A stretch of 64,000 bases of DNA from NCBI GenBank assembly GCA_027186245.1, contig CP114497.1, positions 3,665,501 to 3,729,500 of the forward strand, in the 5' to 3' direction. Below, piece after piece: positions 49,001 through 60,859 of the stretch. The translations under genes and the position numbers were made by a program. The notes beneath the pieces are model-generated. The model was not told where the DNA came from and did not search any database. It saw only the letters and a list, made by a program, of their open reading frames with translations. Numbering within the stretch: the first letter of the stretch is position 1; each line of letters begins with the position of its first letter. This DNA comes from Coriaria nepalensis (taxonomy: Eukaryota; Streptophyta; Magnoliopsida; Cucurbitales; Coriariaceae).

Positions 49001-49072
49001 AAGGGCCTTCCTGTTGTAGAAAAAGTAGTCCAACATGCCACCAAACAAAGGACGCTGGCTCGGAAAGTCTAA
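46025..49072 (+). CDS. EFL1: Elongation factor-like GTPase 1 (EFL1/Ria1 family), complete, intronless
   Basis: A cytosolic EF-2-like GTPase that, with the SBDS protein in yeast and animals, releases the anti-association factor eIF6 from pre-60S subunits. The single 1015-residue frame has the G1 motif AHVDHGKT (16-23), a switch I region around RRAITMKSSS, G3 DSPGH (80-84), G4 NKID (134-137) and a G5-like CALDGWGF. An EFL1-type insertion within the G domain (about 185-215, acidic ENIEDDEED) distinguishes it from EF-2. EF-2-like domains II-V follow, with AAAGEVHLERCIKDLKERF (domain III), GPNILFTPDLKG, LCEEPMWGLAFVVEAF and a C-terminal AYLPVSESFGFADELRRGTSG. The missing EF-2 diphthamide loop also fits EFL1. 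The length matches plant EFL1 (about 1015-1030 aa), and the coding exon is also single in other plants. Start is the first ATG of the frame. Confidence 0.95.
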   Translation: MGESEAERIRNICILAHVDHGKTTLADHLIAASSGGLLHPKLAGKLRFMDYLDEEQRRAITMKSSSIALHYKNHSINLIDSPGHMDFCSEVSTAARLSDGALVLVDAVEGVHIQTHAVLRQAWIEKLTPCLVLNKIDRLICELKLSPMEAYTRLLKIVHEVNGIVSGYKSEKYLSDVDLILAGNFSGEVTGENLENIEDDEEDTFQPQKGNVAFVCALDGWGFSINEFAEFYASKLGASVTALKKALWGPQYFNSKAKMIVGKKGLTVSGSKARPMFVQFVLEPIWEVYKAALEPDGDKEVLQKVDKAFSLKIPARELSNKDPKVVLQAVMSRWLRLSDAVLSMVVRSMPDPVTAQSFRVSRLIPKRDFSDHEEVELVRKSVEACDSRVEAPCVCFVSKMFAVPMKMLPNRGGFNGGMSEGGESESDECFLAFARIFSGVLYSGQKVFVLSALYDPLNCGESMQKHVQEAEVEALYLMMGQGLEPVRSVKAGNVVAIRGLGQHILKSATLSSTRSCLPFSSMVFQVSPTLRVAVEPSDPAEMGPFLKGLRLLNRADPFVEVTVSARGEHVLAAAGEVHLERCIKDLKERFAKVSLEVSPPLVSYRETIKGEGANNMVDYAKFLSGSLDYVEKTTANGRCLVRVHVMKLPPDLTKVLDENSHLLGDIIGGKTGQQGKSLVDKMSSVVEIENPVETMKRRIMDVLGIDIPPINNNDGDKIDKNKEMWLKLLRRIWALGPGQIGPNILFTPDLKGKDSEISKRLIHGSPYVSKRFGFMDASSLESDSLAGEISYEQTQALERLQSCIVSGFQLATSAGPLCEEPMWGLAFVVEAFIDDEESSTISQQPEQYGIFTGQVMTAVKEASRAAILQKRPQLVEAMYFCELNTPAEHLASMYAVLNRRRAQVLKDEMQEGSPLFTVHAYLPVSESFGFADELRRGTSGAASALLVLSHWEALEEDPFFVPKTEEEIEEFGDGSSVPPNTARKLIDTVRRRKGLPVVEKVVQHATKQRTLARKV

Positions 49073-50991
49073 AATTATGAGGCAAATTATACATTATCTC
49101 ATACACAAATTTTTTGGTAAAGTATTCTTTGACTGTTAATGAGTTTTTAACAGTAGCTTGATTTACTATTCTCAATTGCATTATGGAAGGCTTTTTACTG
49201 TGCCATAGTTTTTGGCTGGTGCGGTGGTTTAGTATAGGTACGATTTCTTTTTTCTCTACACTGTGGAGGAGAGTTGGTGAAAGAGCTAGATCACCCTTCT
49301 TAAGTTGGTGGCTACATTATATATGTAAGTTGGTTAAAGCAGATTGTGCTGTTTTGTGGTTTGTCCTTGTCATTAATTCCGGCGGTTTCAGTTGAATATT
49401 TATTTTTAGAATGCAAATTCCGATGAATAAAACAAACTATGAAAAGCTCATGAAGATTGAAGAGCTCAAGAAACCTTATTTTTATTTATTATTTTGCATG
49501 CCTCTTTATCTGCAATAAAGGCCTGCTTTTTGAATCACATACCACTTTTGCAGCTCCTTTCCGTTGGTGACAATGTTGGAATTTATTTTTTTTAGGGTGT
49601 TTTTTATTTTGCTTTCTTCGTAGTCTCTGCATTATTCAGAGTACGTTGTCTACTCTCATCTACATGTTGAAAGGTCCTTTGTAATCTTGAAATGTAGCAA
49701 GAACAAAGAACAGGAAAACCACAGAATTCATCAATTTCCAAGTTCCGAGATGGACACAAAAACATCTGATCCAGCGCTAGACTCCCTGATACCATCGTTC
49801 TTCTCTCGAATGGAAGAAATTGCATGAAACTGTGAGTCAATACCCTTTCCATTTTTATCTTTTCTTTTTCCTTGATTTTTATTTATCTGAAGGCTTGAGT
49901 TTAGGATTTTATACATGCCTGTGAGTTTATGAACCCACGGCAGATGCTACTAATTGGTTTTCCATCGATTAGAGTCTGAATTATCTCTATATTAAGAAGT
50001 GTATGGAATTATCTATGTTATGGTAATTTTGAGATTTGGAATTTAATATATAATGATATAAATTATGATACTTGAACATTTGCCATCATGCAGAATTTGG
50101 ACTTTATTGGAAGTATTAGGTAGGAACGGGCAACCTCAAATGAATAAGCCTCATCATGACCTGCGATGCCAATACATCGTGCAACCAAATCTGTTTTCTT
50201 TGTGTGAGTCTAATTAATTTACCTTTCTTCTTCAAGAAAATTGTATATTATTATATTTATTTTCCCAAGCTAGATGTCAATTTGCAGGAACTCAATAAGA
50301 AATTACAAAGCATGTTCTTTCATGTACCGGCTTACCAGGCTGAAAAATGCCCCATCTGGGACTTCAGTTACAAACAACTGATGATTCAACAAATTTTTTT
50401 TTTTCTTTCTTTAATCCCAATATTTGAGTACAGTTGGAGGAGCCTTATATACTCAGCTGCCCTTTTTGACTTGGGTTGCAACCTGATGTTAAGATATATA
50501 CCGTAGCTGTGCGCCTTCACTTGTAATACTATTATACGGGGATTTCTCATAATGATGAACCCCATCGAGAGCAAGGAAACTTTTTAATGAGATGGTCAAC
50601 ATGGGTTTCTCTGCTGCAACCATGATGATTGATCGCTCATTTAAGAATGAAATAAAACTAATTATTATGTGACATGCTCCTAAAGCTTGAATGAATGTCG
50701 ATATTGGTCTTCGTTCATTCATGATCTACTGCAACTTTGTGTTTTGAAATCTCTAACGTGTGATCTTAGAGCTGTCATACTTGATGAGTTCTACTCCGAG
50801 GTGCGTTCCCAGTTTGTTATGGCGTTGTATGCTTCTTTTGCTTGGTGTTGATTTTTGAGGATTCTGTTTAAACTTTTTGTTCACAATGCCTGATAGGAAT
50901 GTTAGTTTGAAATTTGAATCTTAGCTATCATGTACAATATGAAGACTTTTAAGGGTACAGTTTATCTTATATCCATGAAGATTATTTAAAA

Positions 50992-51038
<47 letters not shown>

Positions 51039-51840
51039 GTATATATATTGTAATAGATCTGTTCACGTGACATGTAGCATTCACGTGCCTAAGCACTTGG
51101 ACATTAATACTCTATTTTTGAAATGGAAGATTAACTGCCAATCTCTTTTAGAATCCAGCCCCGCCAACAATAACTTGACCCACCTTTTTTTTGGGGTTCA
51201 TTATAGTTTGCCTTTCTTTAATCTGTCAATTTTTGTTTTGTTTTGTTTAAAAATTAAAATCACATTTTAAAGAGTGAGTATTAAAGTCACAGCCAATAGC
51301 CATAGAGGTTATACTGTCTTAGAAATTATTGAAGCATTCCTTTCCATGTTTCTCTTACATTGTCTACTGTGATTTGATTCGTCCTAGACTTGTTTTGTAG
51401 TAGATATATATCAAAGAATTCAAGTTTTTTTAACATCTCCTGTAAATGGCTGGATAGTAACTGAAATGTGGCACAAACTACATACTTGTTACGACATTTT
51501 CTCATGCTTACAAATTACAATAATATAAGGATCTTAAGTTTGATTACATTATTCTGGGCATGAGAAAATTACATATAAATTTCTATATGAACCCTGGTAT
51601 TTTTAGAAACCCAATCAACATGTATTGATTTGGTTATTCAGCCGCTCTAACCCCCCTTTATTTTGAAATAATTATGTTCTGTTATACGATATGATGATGC
51701 CACATGGCGGAATAACCCATTACCCATCAGCCTAACGCTCTCACTGGCTTGTTACACCAAGTGATATATGCCACTGTTGTGCAGTTGTTTTGTAATCTGA
51801 TTATGGACCAGCCACGAGGCCCGTGACTCTCGAAGCACTT
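49073..51840. other. EFL1 3' flank and intergenic region
   Basis: The EFL1 3' UTR probably runs to about 49440. The rest is AT-rich, with a (CT)n-(TA)n microsatellite at about 50995-51048. Open frames at 50156-50506 and elsewhere show no family features. I see no gene here. Confidence 0.45.
50995..51048 (+). repeat. (CT)n(TA)n compound microsatellite
   Basis: About 14 CT units followed by about 8 TA units with a single G interruption. Confidence 0.95.
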
Positions 51841-51846
51841 GAATCA

Positions 51847-54800
51847 TGACATGGTGAAACACCAAGAACCGTAGTGAACCATAAAACCTGCCAAGGAAAT
51901 GCTTAGAGAAGTATAAATAGAGCGTCCTTTATTCCTAAAATTTGTGGGTGCAAACAAATTAACCAAAATGACTTGGAGATAATAAGAAAAACAGTGAAAA
52001 AGAAATAAAGCTATTCAGTTTAGAAAATAGAGTACCTCATCCTGAAGCAAACTGGGGAGATTATCTGTTGATAAAAGCCTATTAATCTCTCTCAATAACT
52101 CCTCTTCTCTAATGCCAGACCATGTATGCTGAGGCAGAGATAATAAGAGTATTGTCAGAACATCCACTGTAGATGGTGGGGTTCCAACGCAACTACTCAT
52201 CACAATCTTTGGTATTATCAAGTCCGGTTTTAGTCTTAGACAAGGGAAGCAGCATGTCGATTCCTTGTTCAGTCCCTTTAGCAGTTACAGTGCCTGAAAC
52301 CACTGCTGACACAGGCTGCTTCTTCTCGCTATCGACTTTCAAAATACTCAAAACTAGTTTTATTACAGTAAATTCCATCCGCCATATTCTCCACCAAAGT
52401 TTGCATCCCTTGAGAACAAACAGTTGCTGCTGTTTCAATACATCTTCCTGAAATCCCAAAATTTTTGTTAGACCGAAAGTCAAAAAATCCATCTCTTTTT
52501 TTTTTTTGGCATTAATTCTAGGGGTGGAGTTGAAATTTTTTTTAGTGAGGGCTAAAATTTGAAAATTACATATTTAAAAAGAAAAAAAAAATTAGGGTTC
52601 GTTTGTAAAACTAATAATACGGGGTAAATTTGATTAAAACAAAATCTTATTAAAGATATATTTTTAAAAGTTTTAAAAAATGAGCATATATCTTACCAAA
52701 TTAAAATAATTGCACAAGAATAAGGGTGAGAAAAAAAAGGATAACTACTGAAATTAGGGGAATATTTTACAAAATACTAACAAACTAGGTACACAATTGT
52801 AATATTGGGGAAAGCTGGAGCAGATAATGCGCCCCCCCACCTGGATCTGCCCCTGATTAATTCAACTTCTTAAGTAGAAGAGAGAAAACAGGAAATTGTG
52901 CAAGAAGCCTAAAAAGAATATAGTAATAAATGGAAGCTTTTAAAAGAACCTTGATAGCCAGCCTTCCTTTCTCTTCTTCACTTAAGACTACACTCCCGTT
53001 CTCATGCCTGCGGACTTCTGAAACCCACTTGATGAAGTCCATGAGATTGGGAGGTGGGGATTTTAATACAGCAGAGAGAATTTGAGAGATGTCTTTGACA
53101 TTCTCGGATATAAAGAGAAGTGGAACCTCCTCTGTTAAGTACTTTACAATATCATTCCAACCTTCGTCCCGACAACTCTGCATAGAAGTTACATTCAGAT
53201 CAATCGCTCATTATAACATTTCATTCGTTTTTATGCAATTTAGCAGTCATTTGAGTTAAAGATTTCAACTATTTCAGAATTCTTGATTTTATCTGACTAA
53301 CTACAAGAAAAAAAAAAAAAAAAATTCACTTGCGTAGTAAGAACTGATCAGAGAAAAAGTAGTGTTCCACTGTGTAAAGAATAGATGGTCCTCTGGCAAG
53401 TCATGATATGATCATATACCTGAAAGTAATAATTTTCAAACACTGACTGCTTGGCTCTAATAAAATAAAAGCAAAAATAATGATGGCACTATTGACAAAT
53501 AAGCTCGTATGTGGCAACTTTTGGGACTGATTTCTTTGACCTTTCACAATGAGTCGCAGAATATTTGCATCCCGCTGAAAAAAGGTAGAAGATAAACAGT
53601 ACATCTATCAAAATAACTAATCTGATATCCATATCAGATCCTGTAAAAAAATTCACTTATAGAAAGAAAATAGGAAGGCCTACCCCCTAGGTTGTCCGTA
53701 GAATCATCAATGGGATTTCATCAATGGGATTCATGGCATCCCAAAGTAGGGCAAGTGGGACCCAGTGAGGAGGATACTCGAACCGTGAAACATCCAGGAT
53801 GAGAACCATATCACTTCAGAATGATAGCCCCCAATTGGTGAAAAGTGGCCAGATCCAGTCTGCATTCAAACATTTATATTATTATATTCATCTGCTCTTC
53901 ATGACTAGGGTAAATCATACCTATACTCATGAACTACGACAAAAATAAGTTGCACTTCCTCTGACTTACAAAATTACTTCAACCTATCTTACTTAATATA
54001 TAAGGAAAGACATAAGCTAAAATTACCTGCTTAAGAACTCCTCAATGATATGAAGCGATCACATGACAATCCTCTCAAGACGTACATGAAATTATATGTT
54101 TGCGGATCAATACTGCTCTCATTTGTTCTAAAAGTTACAACTTGAGCTCCATTACAACGCGCTAAACAAGCAACTTTGCCAAATGTGATTCCTTCAACTC
54201 TGATCTTCGCCAAAAGTTCACAACAATCCAGCACAGAGTCATCAAACCATCTCCAAGGCCCTGTAAGAAAACTAAAGCCTCATGTCAGGAGATATTTCTT
54301 TCAATAAAAAGCATGAATATCAATTACACAGAGCACGGTTTGATAGTCAGTCTATTTGAACTACTTGTGTGAAAATTTTTACACTCCAAGCTTCTTTCAT
54401 TTTGATTGGTTACCTTCAAATAGTGTTATCTAAAGTACATGATGGGGAGTTCAAAAGCTCTCAAGTTACCATTCAAGTGTTTATTTCCATATGTCATTCT
54501 TCAGATTACTGCAACAAGTGTTTATTTCCCCTTTTTGGTTGACTTGGCAATGCATAGTCAACAGCATGTCAAGTTAGAGAACCATATGAGGGCTTTCCGC
54601 ACGCGCATTAATATATATAGTTCTCTAACTTCTTTTACAATTTGTTAGCAATGGCATTATTTCCCCAGGAAGAATTCATCATACTTGGTTGAGCTACTTA
54701 TGAAGCTGTCACCTCTACATTAAAAAAAAAACTATTAAAAAGTGAACAAAAAATATACCTCCTTTTTATCATATAAATAACTGGATTGACCGAGGAAGAT

Positions 54801-55411
54801 CCAGAATTAGGTTCAACCCAAATCATGATTTTCACCAGTCTCAAGAATTTCTTCAAAAGACAAGAGAGATGATCACCAAGCTCACTTTATTTTCCCTACT
54901 AATATATATGGAAGATCATGAAAGTTGCAGTGCTCGAAGAAAAATCCTTATGACTTAGATGCCATGTCTACTTTATGCTAGTTGCCAGGTGTAGTGAAAT
55001 AACGCCTTTCTTCTACTGTTGACATTGATACTAGAAGTAAGATCTATCGAAACCTCGAATCCAGATTTCGAAAAGGGAAAGAAAGAGAAATCGAAGAACC
55101 TTTCCACTTTCTGCCGGGATCAATACCAAGAGCATTGAGGACCACAGCTAGGGTGGCGAGACCACAGTAAGCAGGCTCCGATTGTGTCTGATAGTAAGAA
55201 ATCAGCTTGAAAAATCTTTCCATGGTTCCCTCTCCAAGCGCCTCCGAAAAGAGCCGCTGAAAATTTTCGCAGAGCAAAACTGCTTAAACTAAAAGTGCAT
55301 ACAAGAAAGAAGGAGAAGAAGAAGAAGTTACGGTACCTTGCCTTGAAGAGAAGCAAATTCGATGGCCGGAGGGGAGTGAAGGACCCTCCGGTAAAAACCT
55401 GCGATGGCCAT
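51847..55411 (-). pseudogene. Phytochelatin synthase, decayed copy (PCS-A)
   Basis: Phytochelatin synthase joins gamma-Glu-Cys units from glutathione to make heavy-metal-binding phytochelatins. Exons 1 (55411-55337) and 2 (55256-55100) are intact and carry the catalytic Cys56 in [10 protein letters not shown]. Exon 3 (54260-54027) reads [20 protein letters not shown] to FRTNESSID, then loses about 4 bases; in the resumed frame two TGA codons interrupt RKHIISCTS and ASYH. Exon 4 (53859-53684) has GSGHFSPIGGYH with the catalytic His, then a frameshift before [17 protein letters not shown] and a 14-bp tandem duplication (AATCCCATTGATGA). The expected next exon (FMLISRP-like) is not recognisable. 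Exon 53177-52950 ([14 protein letters not shown]) is intact. The exon at about 52450-52030 lacks a block and has frame changes. The last exon near 51890 is degenerate. Many separate lesions make this a pseudogene, though its 5' end could still be transcribed. Confidence 0.88.
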
Positions 55412-55687
55412 TGACTGGAAAGAGGAAAGTAGAGTCAGTGATCGCCCACAGGACTTGATGATTCAAATTTCTGTGGAGGTCCTGTAAATTTGAATTTGAT
55501 GGAGGGGTAAATATGTACATGTTTCAAAGTTTAAGAGTTTACAGTATATTCTGATACATGAGGGGGTAAATTGCATATTTCGTCAACTTTACGGTGCTAA
55601 AACTTAATTTAAACTTAAATTTAATTAATTCTTGGACCGTCAAGAAAAAAGAAAATAGTTTTTGGCCTCAAAAAGTTAAAGAATTAA
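55412..55687. promoter_or_regulatory. Short divergent promoter region between PCS-A and ICMT
   Basis: Only about 280 bases separate the PCS-A start codon (minus) from the ICMT leader (plus). Both promoters must lie here or overlap the leaders. No clear TATA box was seen on either strand. Confidence 0.5.
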
Positions 55688-56582
55688 AAGCTTCGATCAG
55701 ATTTTTTGCTGCTGCTGCTGCTTCTTCTTCTTCTGATCCAACTGTAGAAGTCAAGGGTAAAGCCCTCCCTCGTTCGCCATTTTCCTCTTTCTTTTTCGCC
55801 GTCGTATTTCCATCTTACTGCCAGTCGCTTTCTCTATGCTCGATCTCCGATTCTAGGTTTTTGCTTTCCTAATTTATTTCTTGTTCGGATTAGTCTGCTT
55901 TTAGCATCAGAAGGATTGTGATTTGACTATGATCTGATATTGGAATCCCTAGACTTGTTTTGTGTCTGATAAACTATAAATCGATATCCATAGAGAATTT
56001 TTTTTTTGGCCAAATATTTGAAAACAGTGCTCTTACTTCGAGTTTTGATATGAAAAGCGGAAACCTGTTGATAGTTTCGCTGCTGCCTATTTCTCTTTTC
56101 AATCCCATTTTCTTTTTAGCATATATATACATATGCATGGTGTCATTTTTCCATCTTCTTGGTAAGTTTGTATGCCTGCAATCAAATTCTAGCTCTTGAT
56201 CAGTTGACTCAGCATTTACCTTTATTGCGGATCAGGTACTTATCAGGTATCAGCACACAATAATTTATCGGCCCCATTATCTATGTGAGTTTTTTCTTCT
56301 TGTTATAACATGCTTTATTTCATTTTATTTTCTATTGTTCACCCTCACTATGAATTTACATTTCAAACTAAGAAATTTATTATGTATAAAAAGGTTTATT
56401 ATTAAGAAATTTAGAACCATGGAAGTCACAGCTCTAAAAGTTGGTGTCTTTTCATCAATCGATGACCTCTTTACCTGGTGACTTATAGGGCGGCTCAGGA
56501 GCCTGTTGATCAGAAGAAACTATCAAACGGGCATAATTTTTGGAAAGTAAACAGCAAAGAAATGAAAGAAAATAAAATTTTA
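55688..56582 (+). repeat. ICMT 5' leader region, second copy of the duplicated segment
   Basis: The matching partner of 44420-45371. The leader exon ends in a donor, GTCAAGG|GTAAAG, near 55754, and the rest is a leader intron. A further leader exon may end at about 56874 (TCAAGTGG|GTAAGT), with the coding exon's acceptor at 57014. Confidence 0.7.
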
Positions 56583-57091
56583 TTTTGAGCAAATGAAGCA
56601 AGTCAATGATTGTATAACTTTATAAGAAAATCTGTCATTTTATAGTTTTTATTTTGGAAGGAAAGGATTATTACAGGCCCAATACTAATGTAGTAATTCT
56701 TACTTTTATTCGGCCTATTAGTGAGAAGATGTATATGAAAGAGACCTAAGCTTGAAAAGAGAAGAAGCCTTAAGCTACGGCCATATTAAGGAAAGAAGAA
56801 CAGGCTTGCAAAACAAAATAGCAAACACCAGTTCTGAATATTCTTCTGATGTTGATGATTTCAAGTGGGTAAGTCTCCTATCTTTCCTGAATCCTTATTT
56901 ACAATAAGATTCTTGCATGGCTAATAATATAACTGATTTGAAACCCTACTATTAAGACTGTGTGTGCAAGAAAATCTTAGAAGAATAGGAAGTTTTCAAA
57001 TTTTACTTTTACAGGGGTGGATTCATTCATGCAGCTCGTCAGAAAACGACTATTGTTTGAAGATACCGTACTCTACTCCCCTCTCAAAATC

Positions 57092-57691
57092 ATGACAAAC
57101 ATGACAATTCTTCAAGTATTAGCTTGCAGACAGCTTTGTCAGATGTACCTGGCAGTTTTCTTCTTCCACAGTTCGGAGTATATATTGGCAATTGCATTTC
57201 ATGGGAGGTCAAGTGTTACCCTAAACTCTCTTCTGATTAGCAAGCACTATCTGGTAGCAATGATGGTTTCATTGGTAGAGTACATTGTGGAGAGTATTTT
57301 CTTTCCTGGATTGAAGGAGCAATGGTGGCTGAGCAACCTGGGCCTTGTTATGGTGGTGATAGGGGAGCTGATACGGAAAATGGCAATTATAACAGCAGGT
57401 CAGGCTTTCACTCATCTTATCAAGATTCATCGCGACGATCATCACAAGCTAATCACTCATGGAGTATATAGATTTGTTCGTCATCCAGGATACAGCGGCT
57501 TCCTTATATGGTCAGTAGGCACTCAAATCATGCTCTGTAATCCCGTGTCCATAATTGCATTTGCAGTTGTTGTTTGGCACTTCTTTTCCAAACGGATTCC
57601 ATATGAAGAGTACTTCTTGAGGCAGTTTTTCGGGTCTCAATACCATGAATATGCCCAAAAAGTCCCTTCTGGGGTGCCATTTGTTAAGTAA
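57092..57691 (+). CDS. ICMT: Protein-S-isoprenylcysteine O-methyltransferase (ICMT, STE14 family)
   Basis: An ER-membrane enzyme that uses S-adenosylmethionine to methylate the C-terminal prenylcysteine of CaaX proteins such as ROP GTPases, after prenylation and CaaX proteolysis. The 199-residue frame contains CRQLCQMYLAVFFFHSSEY, SLLISKHYLVAM, several hydrophobic membrane spans, EQWWLSNLGLVMVVIGE, AGQAFTHLIKI, the family signature HGVYRFVRHPGYSGFLIW and a C-terminal RIPYEEYFLRQFFG...EYAQKVPSGVPFV. Plant ICMTs are about 197 aa, so the ATG at 57092 (MTNMTILQV) is preferred. An in-frame upstream ATG at 57029 would add 21 residues without family similarity. A 3' splice site (TTTTACAG, ending 57014) precedes the exon, so the leader is spliced and the coding part is a single exon. 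Its leader region is duplicated upstream of EFL1. Confidence 0.94.
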   Translation: MTNMTILQVLACRQLCQMYLAVFFFHSSEYILAIAFHGRSSVTLNSLLISKHYLVAMMVSLVEYIVESIFFPGLKEQWWLSNLGLVMVVIGELIRKMAIITAGQAFTHLIKIHRDDHHKLITHGVYRFVRHPGYSGFLIWSVGTQIMLCNPVSIIAFAVVVWHFFSKRIPYEEYFLRQFFGSQYHEYAQKVPSGVPFVK

Positions 57692-58259
57692 TTGAATATC
57701 TGAAATGGAGAATTTTAGAACTGTTAATTTGTATTTTAAGTATTTTTAGTTGGAAGAGATGGTTCACATAGGGGAATGATCTAAAGAATACTGATATATA
57801 TATATATGTGTGTTTTGGATTTTCTTGTTGCAGTGAGGTGAGAGACTGACTATTATGTCGACTCTACTGATGATGGGTAGCATTTTCTTCTCTAATATTT
57901 CATTCCATTTAGCATAATTTACTATAATGACAGAACATTTTGATCGTTCTTTCTTTTTTCCAAGTAGAGAGAAAAAAAAAGGTGAATATTTATTATTTTA
58001 AAAAGTTTCTTATTTTAGATCTTTTAAAATTAAGGAAATATGTCAAAATAATTTTTTAATTAAATTTATCAAAAATTATTTAAGATAATTTTAATTTTTT
58101 AAGTTTGATAAATATAAAAAAATATATGAATAGTTTATATAATCATGCATTATGATTAAATATATATCTAATCATAATTGTTCAATTTAAATCAAATTTT
58201 AATCAATTAATTTAAAAGATTAGATATAGGAAAGTAACAAAAAAAGAAATATAATCCAA
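57692..58259. other. ICMT 3' flank and AT-rich spacer
   Basis: The 3' UTR is followed by AT-rich DNA with a short (TA)n run at about 57797-57808. No gene seen. Confidence 0.4.
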
Positions 58260-59350
58260 TAAGGGTTTTTTTATGACGACAACTTGCTACCATCACTGCT
58301 TAGTGCTGTAGCAGCCCACGGGGAGTCGCCAGGCATTGCCGATTGTCGTCGCCCAGCAGCATGCCGCTAGCTACCTCACGGCAGTGGCACACTGACTCTC
58401 ACCCGTGTGGGGCCCTTGGGTCGCTACGCAGGGTGCTATTCAACGGCAATGTTGCCGCCACTCTAAGTGACGGCAACGGCTGTCCAAAACAACAACCTAT
58501 TCGTTTTCGATTACCTCCAAATTCATTTCCCGATTTGCTTTAGGTAATTATGAAATCTACAAACAAACCATTAAACGCATCAAAATATAAAATTACTATA
58601 CTTTCTGGTATGACCTAGGCTTGATACCACTGTTAGAAAACGGATGCACGCATATATTAAAATAAATGCAGTGGAAAAAATATTAAATTTTTATTCGAAT
58701 TCTATCCTAGCATAGACAGTTTTGATCCAAATCAATCATATAATAATTATATCACATATAATTTATTTTACAGCAAACATAGTAAATCTTATCAATATTA
58801 AATCAAGGCTTACAAAAAATGAATACCTCTTTTATTTACATAACTCTTTTTGAATAAAATGAGGAGGTGATCATGTGTTCGCCCTCTAATCATTATCCAC
58901 ACGATTCGTTTCGTACGGTTAAATTTCTACTTAAGATCTCAACACATGAGATAATAAGTTTAAGAAAAATGAATGAACAAAAAGACTTTTTTCTCTCTTT
59001 GATTTTCGGCCAAATATCTTGTGTTGACCACTAAGGGTGCTATTTATAAGGCACCATTACGTATAAGATTTCCTAATATCTTTAGATTTCCTAATCGCAT
59101 TAGAAAATAAATGGGTCAAACCTATTTCATATGATCGAACACCCATGGGTCAGTCATACTCATGGGTTATTTAATCAACCTTGATTAATTTTGACCTATG
59201 AAAATTTAATTAATAATCCAGCTCATTAACTTTTTAATATATGATTATTAATTACGAATATTAAGGTTCATTTTATAATTAAATGAAAGTTCTTATGTAA
59301 TTTATTAATTTTTAATTAATTCAATGCCACATTTAATTATCAATTGATGA
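58260..59350 (-). mobile_element. Minus-strand LTR with primer site and GC-rich leader (copia-type)
   Basis: On the minus strand an LTR end TTTTCTAACA (last base 58631) is followed by G and TGGTATCAAGC (58629-58619), an initiator-tRNA-Met primer site. It continues into a leader with a GC-rich patch (58520-58290) like that of the nested element near 18 kb. The LTR extends toward higher coordinates, to about 59350, where a plus-strand LTR fragment of another copy begins. No coding region of this element is present. Confidence 0.55.
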
Positions 59351-59359
59351 TCATATGCA

Positions 59360-60813
59360 AATCAATCTTATTTCTGAATAGTCATGAACTCCTATTTATA
59401 TCAATTGGATCTTTTGATTTACTCGTCACGGTCTGTTGATATAATCAGGCTAAAGACTTTTGTTTTGGAGATTCGTTAGCTGGGAACATGATTTACAGAT
59501 ACGAAATTCAAACCTTCTCCATAGAAGATTGTATATTGGTTCCTTTAATGGTTAATTCTGGAACTGAATGGTTTTGAGCTCAAATTTATAATCAAGTTAT
59601 AAATTGACCGTTCACTAATGAATTAATGGTACATAAGGATAAAGAGATAATTAGAAGCGTAAAACGGTAATTTTGATCAATTCTAATTATGAATCAATTT
59701 TTGGAGGATTGAATGCATGAAATGATTATATCAATGGACTACTAACTCAGTAAATATGTTCTATAATTGCAAGAGTGCAATCTCATATTTTTAGTGGAAT
59801 AATATTGGGATTAATAAATTAGATTTATTATATTAAAGAGTTTGATTAATAATCTAATTCATTAGAGTTTAGAATTATAAGTCTATGGTCTCCAAGTCGC
59901 CTCCATAAGACACTGTATAGGGTAAGAATGACAAAAGTTGAAAATGACTTATTTGCAAAAAAATAGTTTTCTAGGGAAAATTCATAATTATGAGATAATT
60001 TGTGTTAATTAATTAATTAAAAGATGTATTTAAAAGTGAAATTCGGAATTAATAAATTAAATATTAATATATTTGATTTTGAATTGAATATGTTATGTAA
60101 AATATTAAATTGATATGAAATATTGATTTAGTGTTAAAATTAAGTAAAGTCAAATTTAGATTAGTTTAAGAAATTAATTTAAAATTTTAATAAGATTTGA
60201 AATATATGAGATTTTATTTTAAACAAGATTTAAATAGGTTTGACTAAATCAAACATATCATTAAAAGATGATATGATATGATATGATTTTATTTTAAATT
60301 AGATTTAATCTTATCAAATATATTATCAAAATGATGATATAATTTAAAATAGATTAAAACTCTATTTTAAATAGGATTTGAAAAGATTTAATCATATCAA
60401 AGATATCATTTGGTGATCATTTTTGAATTATTAATTCAATTAATTTAAAGAGTTTAAATTAATCAAAACTCCTAATGGAGTTCTATAAATACATCTCATC
60501 CTAATTAAATTGAGACTTTTTTTTCAAGAAGGTTTTTCTGGTAGAGATTTTTCTAAGAGAAAAATATAAACAAAACCTTGTCATCTCTATGTGCTCACAC
60601 ACGTCCTATTGTATTGAGGATCGACTTGGAAGATTATGGTATGAGTCTTGACGATCGATTCGCGTAAGACAAATGTATGACATTTTCGTATAGATGTAGA
60701 TTAATTTATATGTATATAAAAGATCGCAAAAATATTTTTAGAAAATTTTTGTTATACACTTAGGACCGATTGTTCGCTTCCGTTGCATGGTTGTGAACCG
60801 CCGATTTCCAACA
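59360..60813 (+). mobile_element. LTR fragment of the same family as 15921-17688
   Basis: Starts with TCATGAACTCCTATTTAT (59384) and follows the 16.4-17.7 kb LTR closely, including CATAGAAGATTGTATATTGG (59519), the CACACGTCCTA block near 60598 and the terminal TTTCCAACA (60805-60813). No primer site follows and the first part of the LTR is missing, so it is a truncated 3' or solo LTR. Confidence 0.75.
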
Positions 60814-60859
60814 ACATATCTTATATAAAGAGTGTAGATTATCAGTCGATGGTCAGTCG

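Noticed and set aside
50156..50506. 116-residue open frame downstream of EFL1
   Set aside because: AT-rich with poly-Phe runs, no domain or splice context, and no similarity that I recognise.
52193..52492. 99-residue minus-strand frame as a separate small gene
   Set aside because: It is the frame-shifted remains of the Cys-rich PCS-A exon, shown by alignment with PCS-B (IDMLLPL against IDMLVPL).
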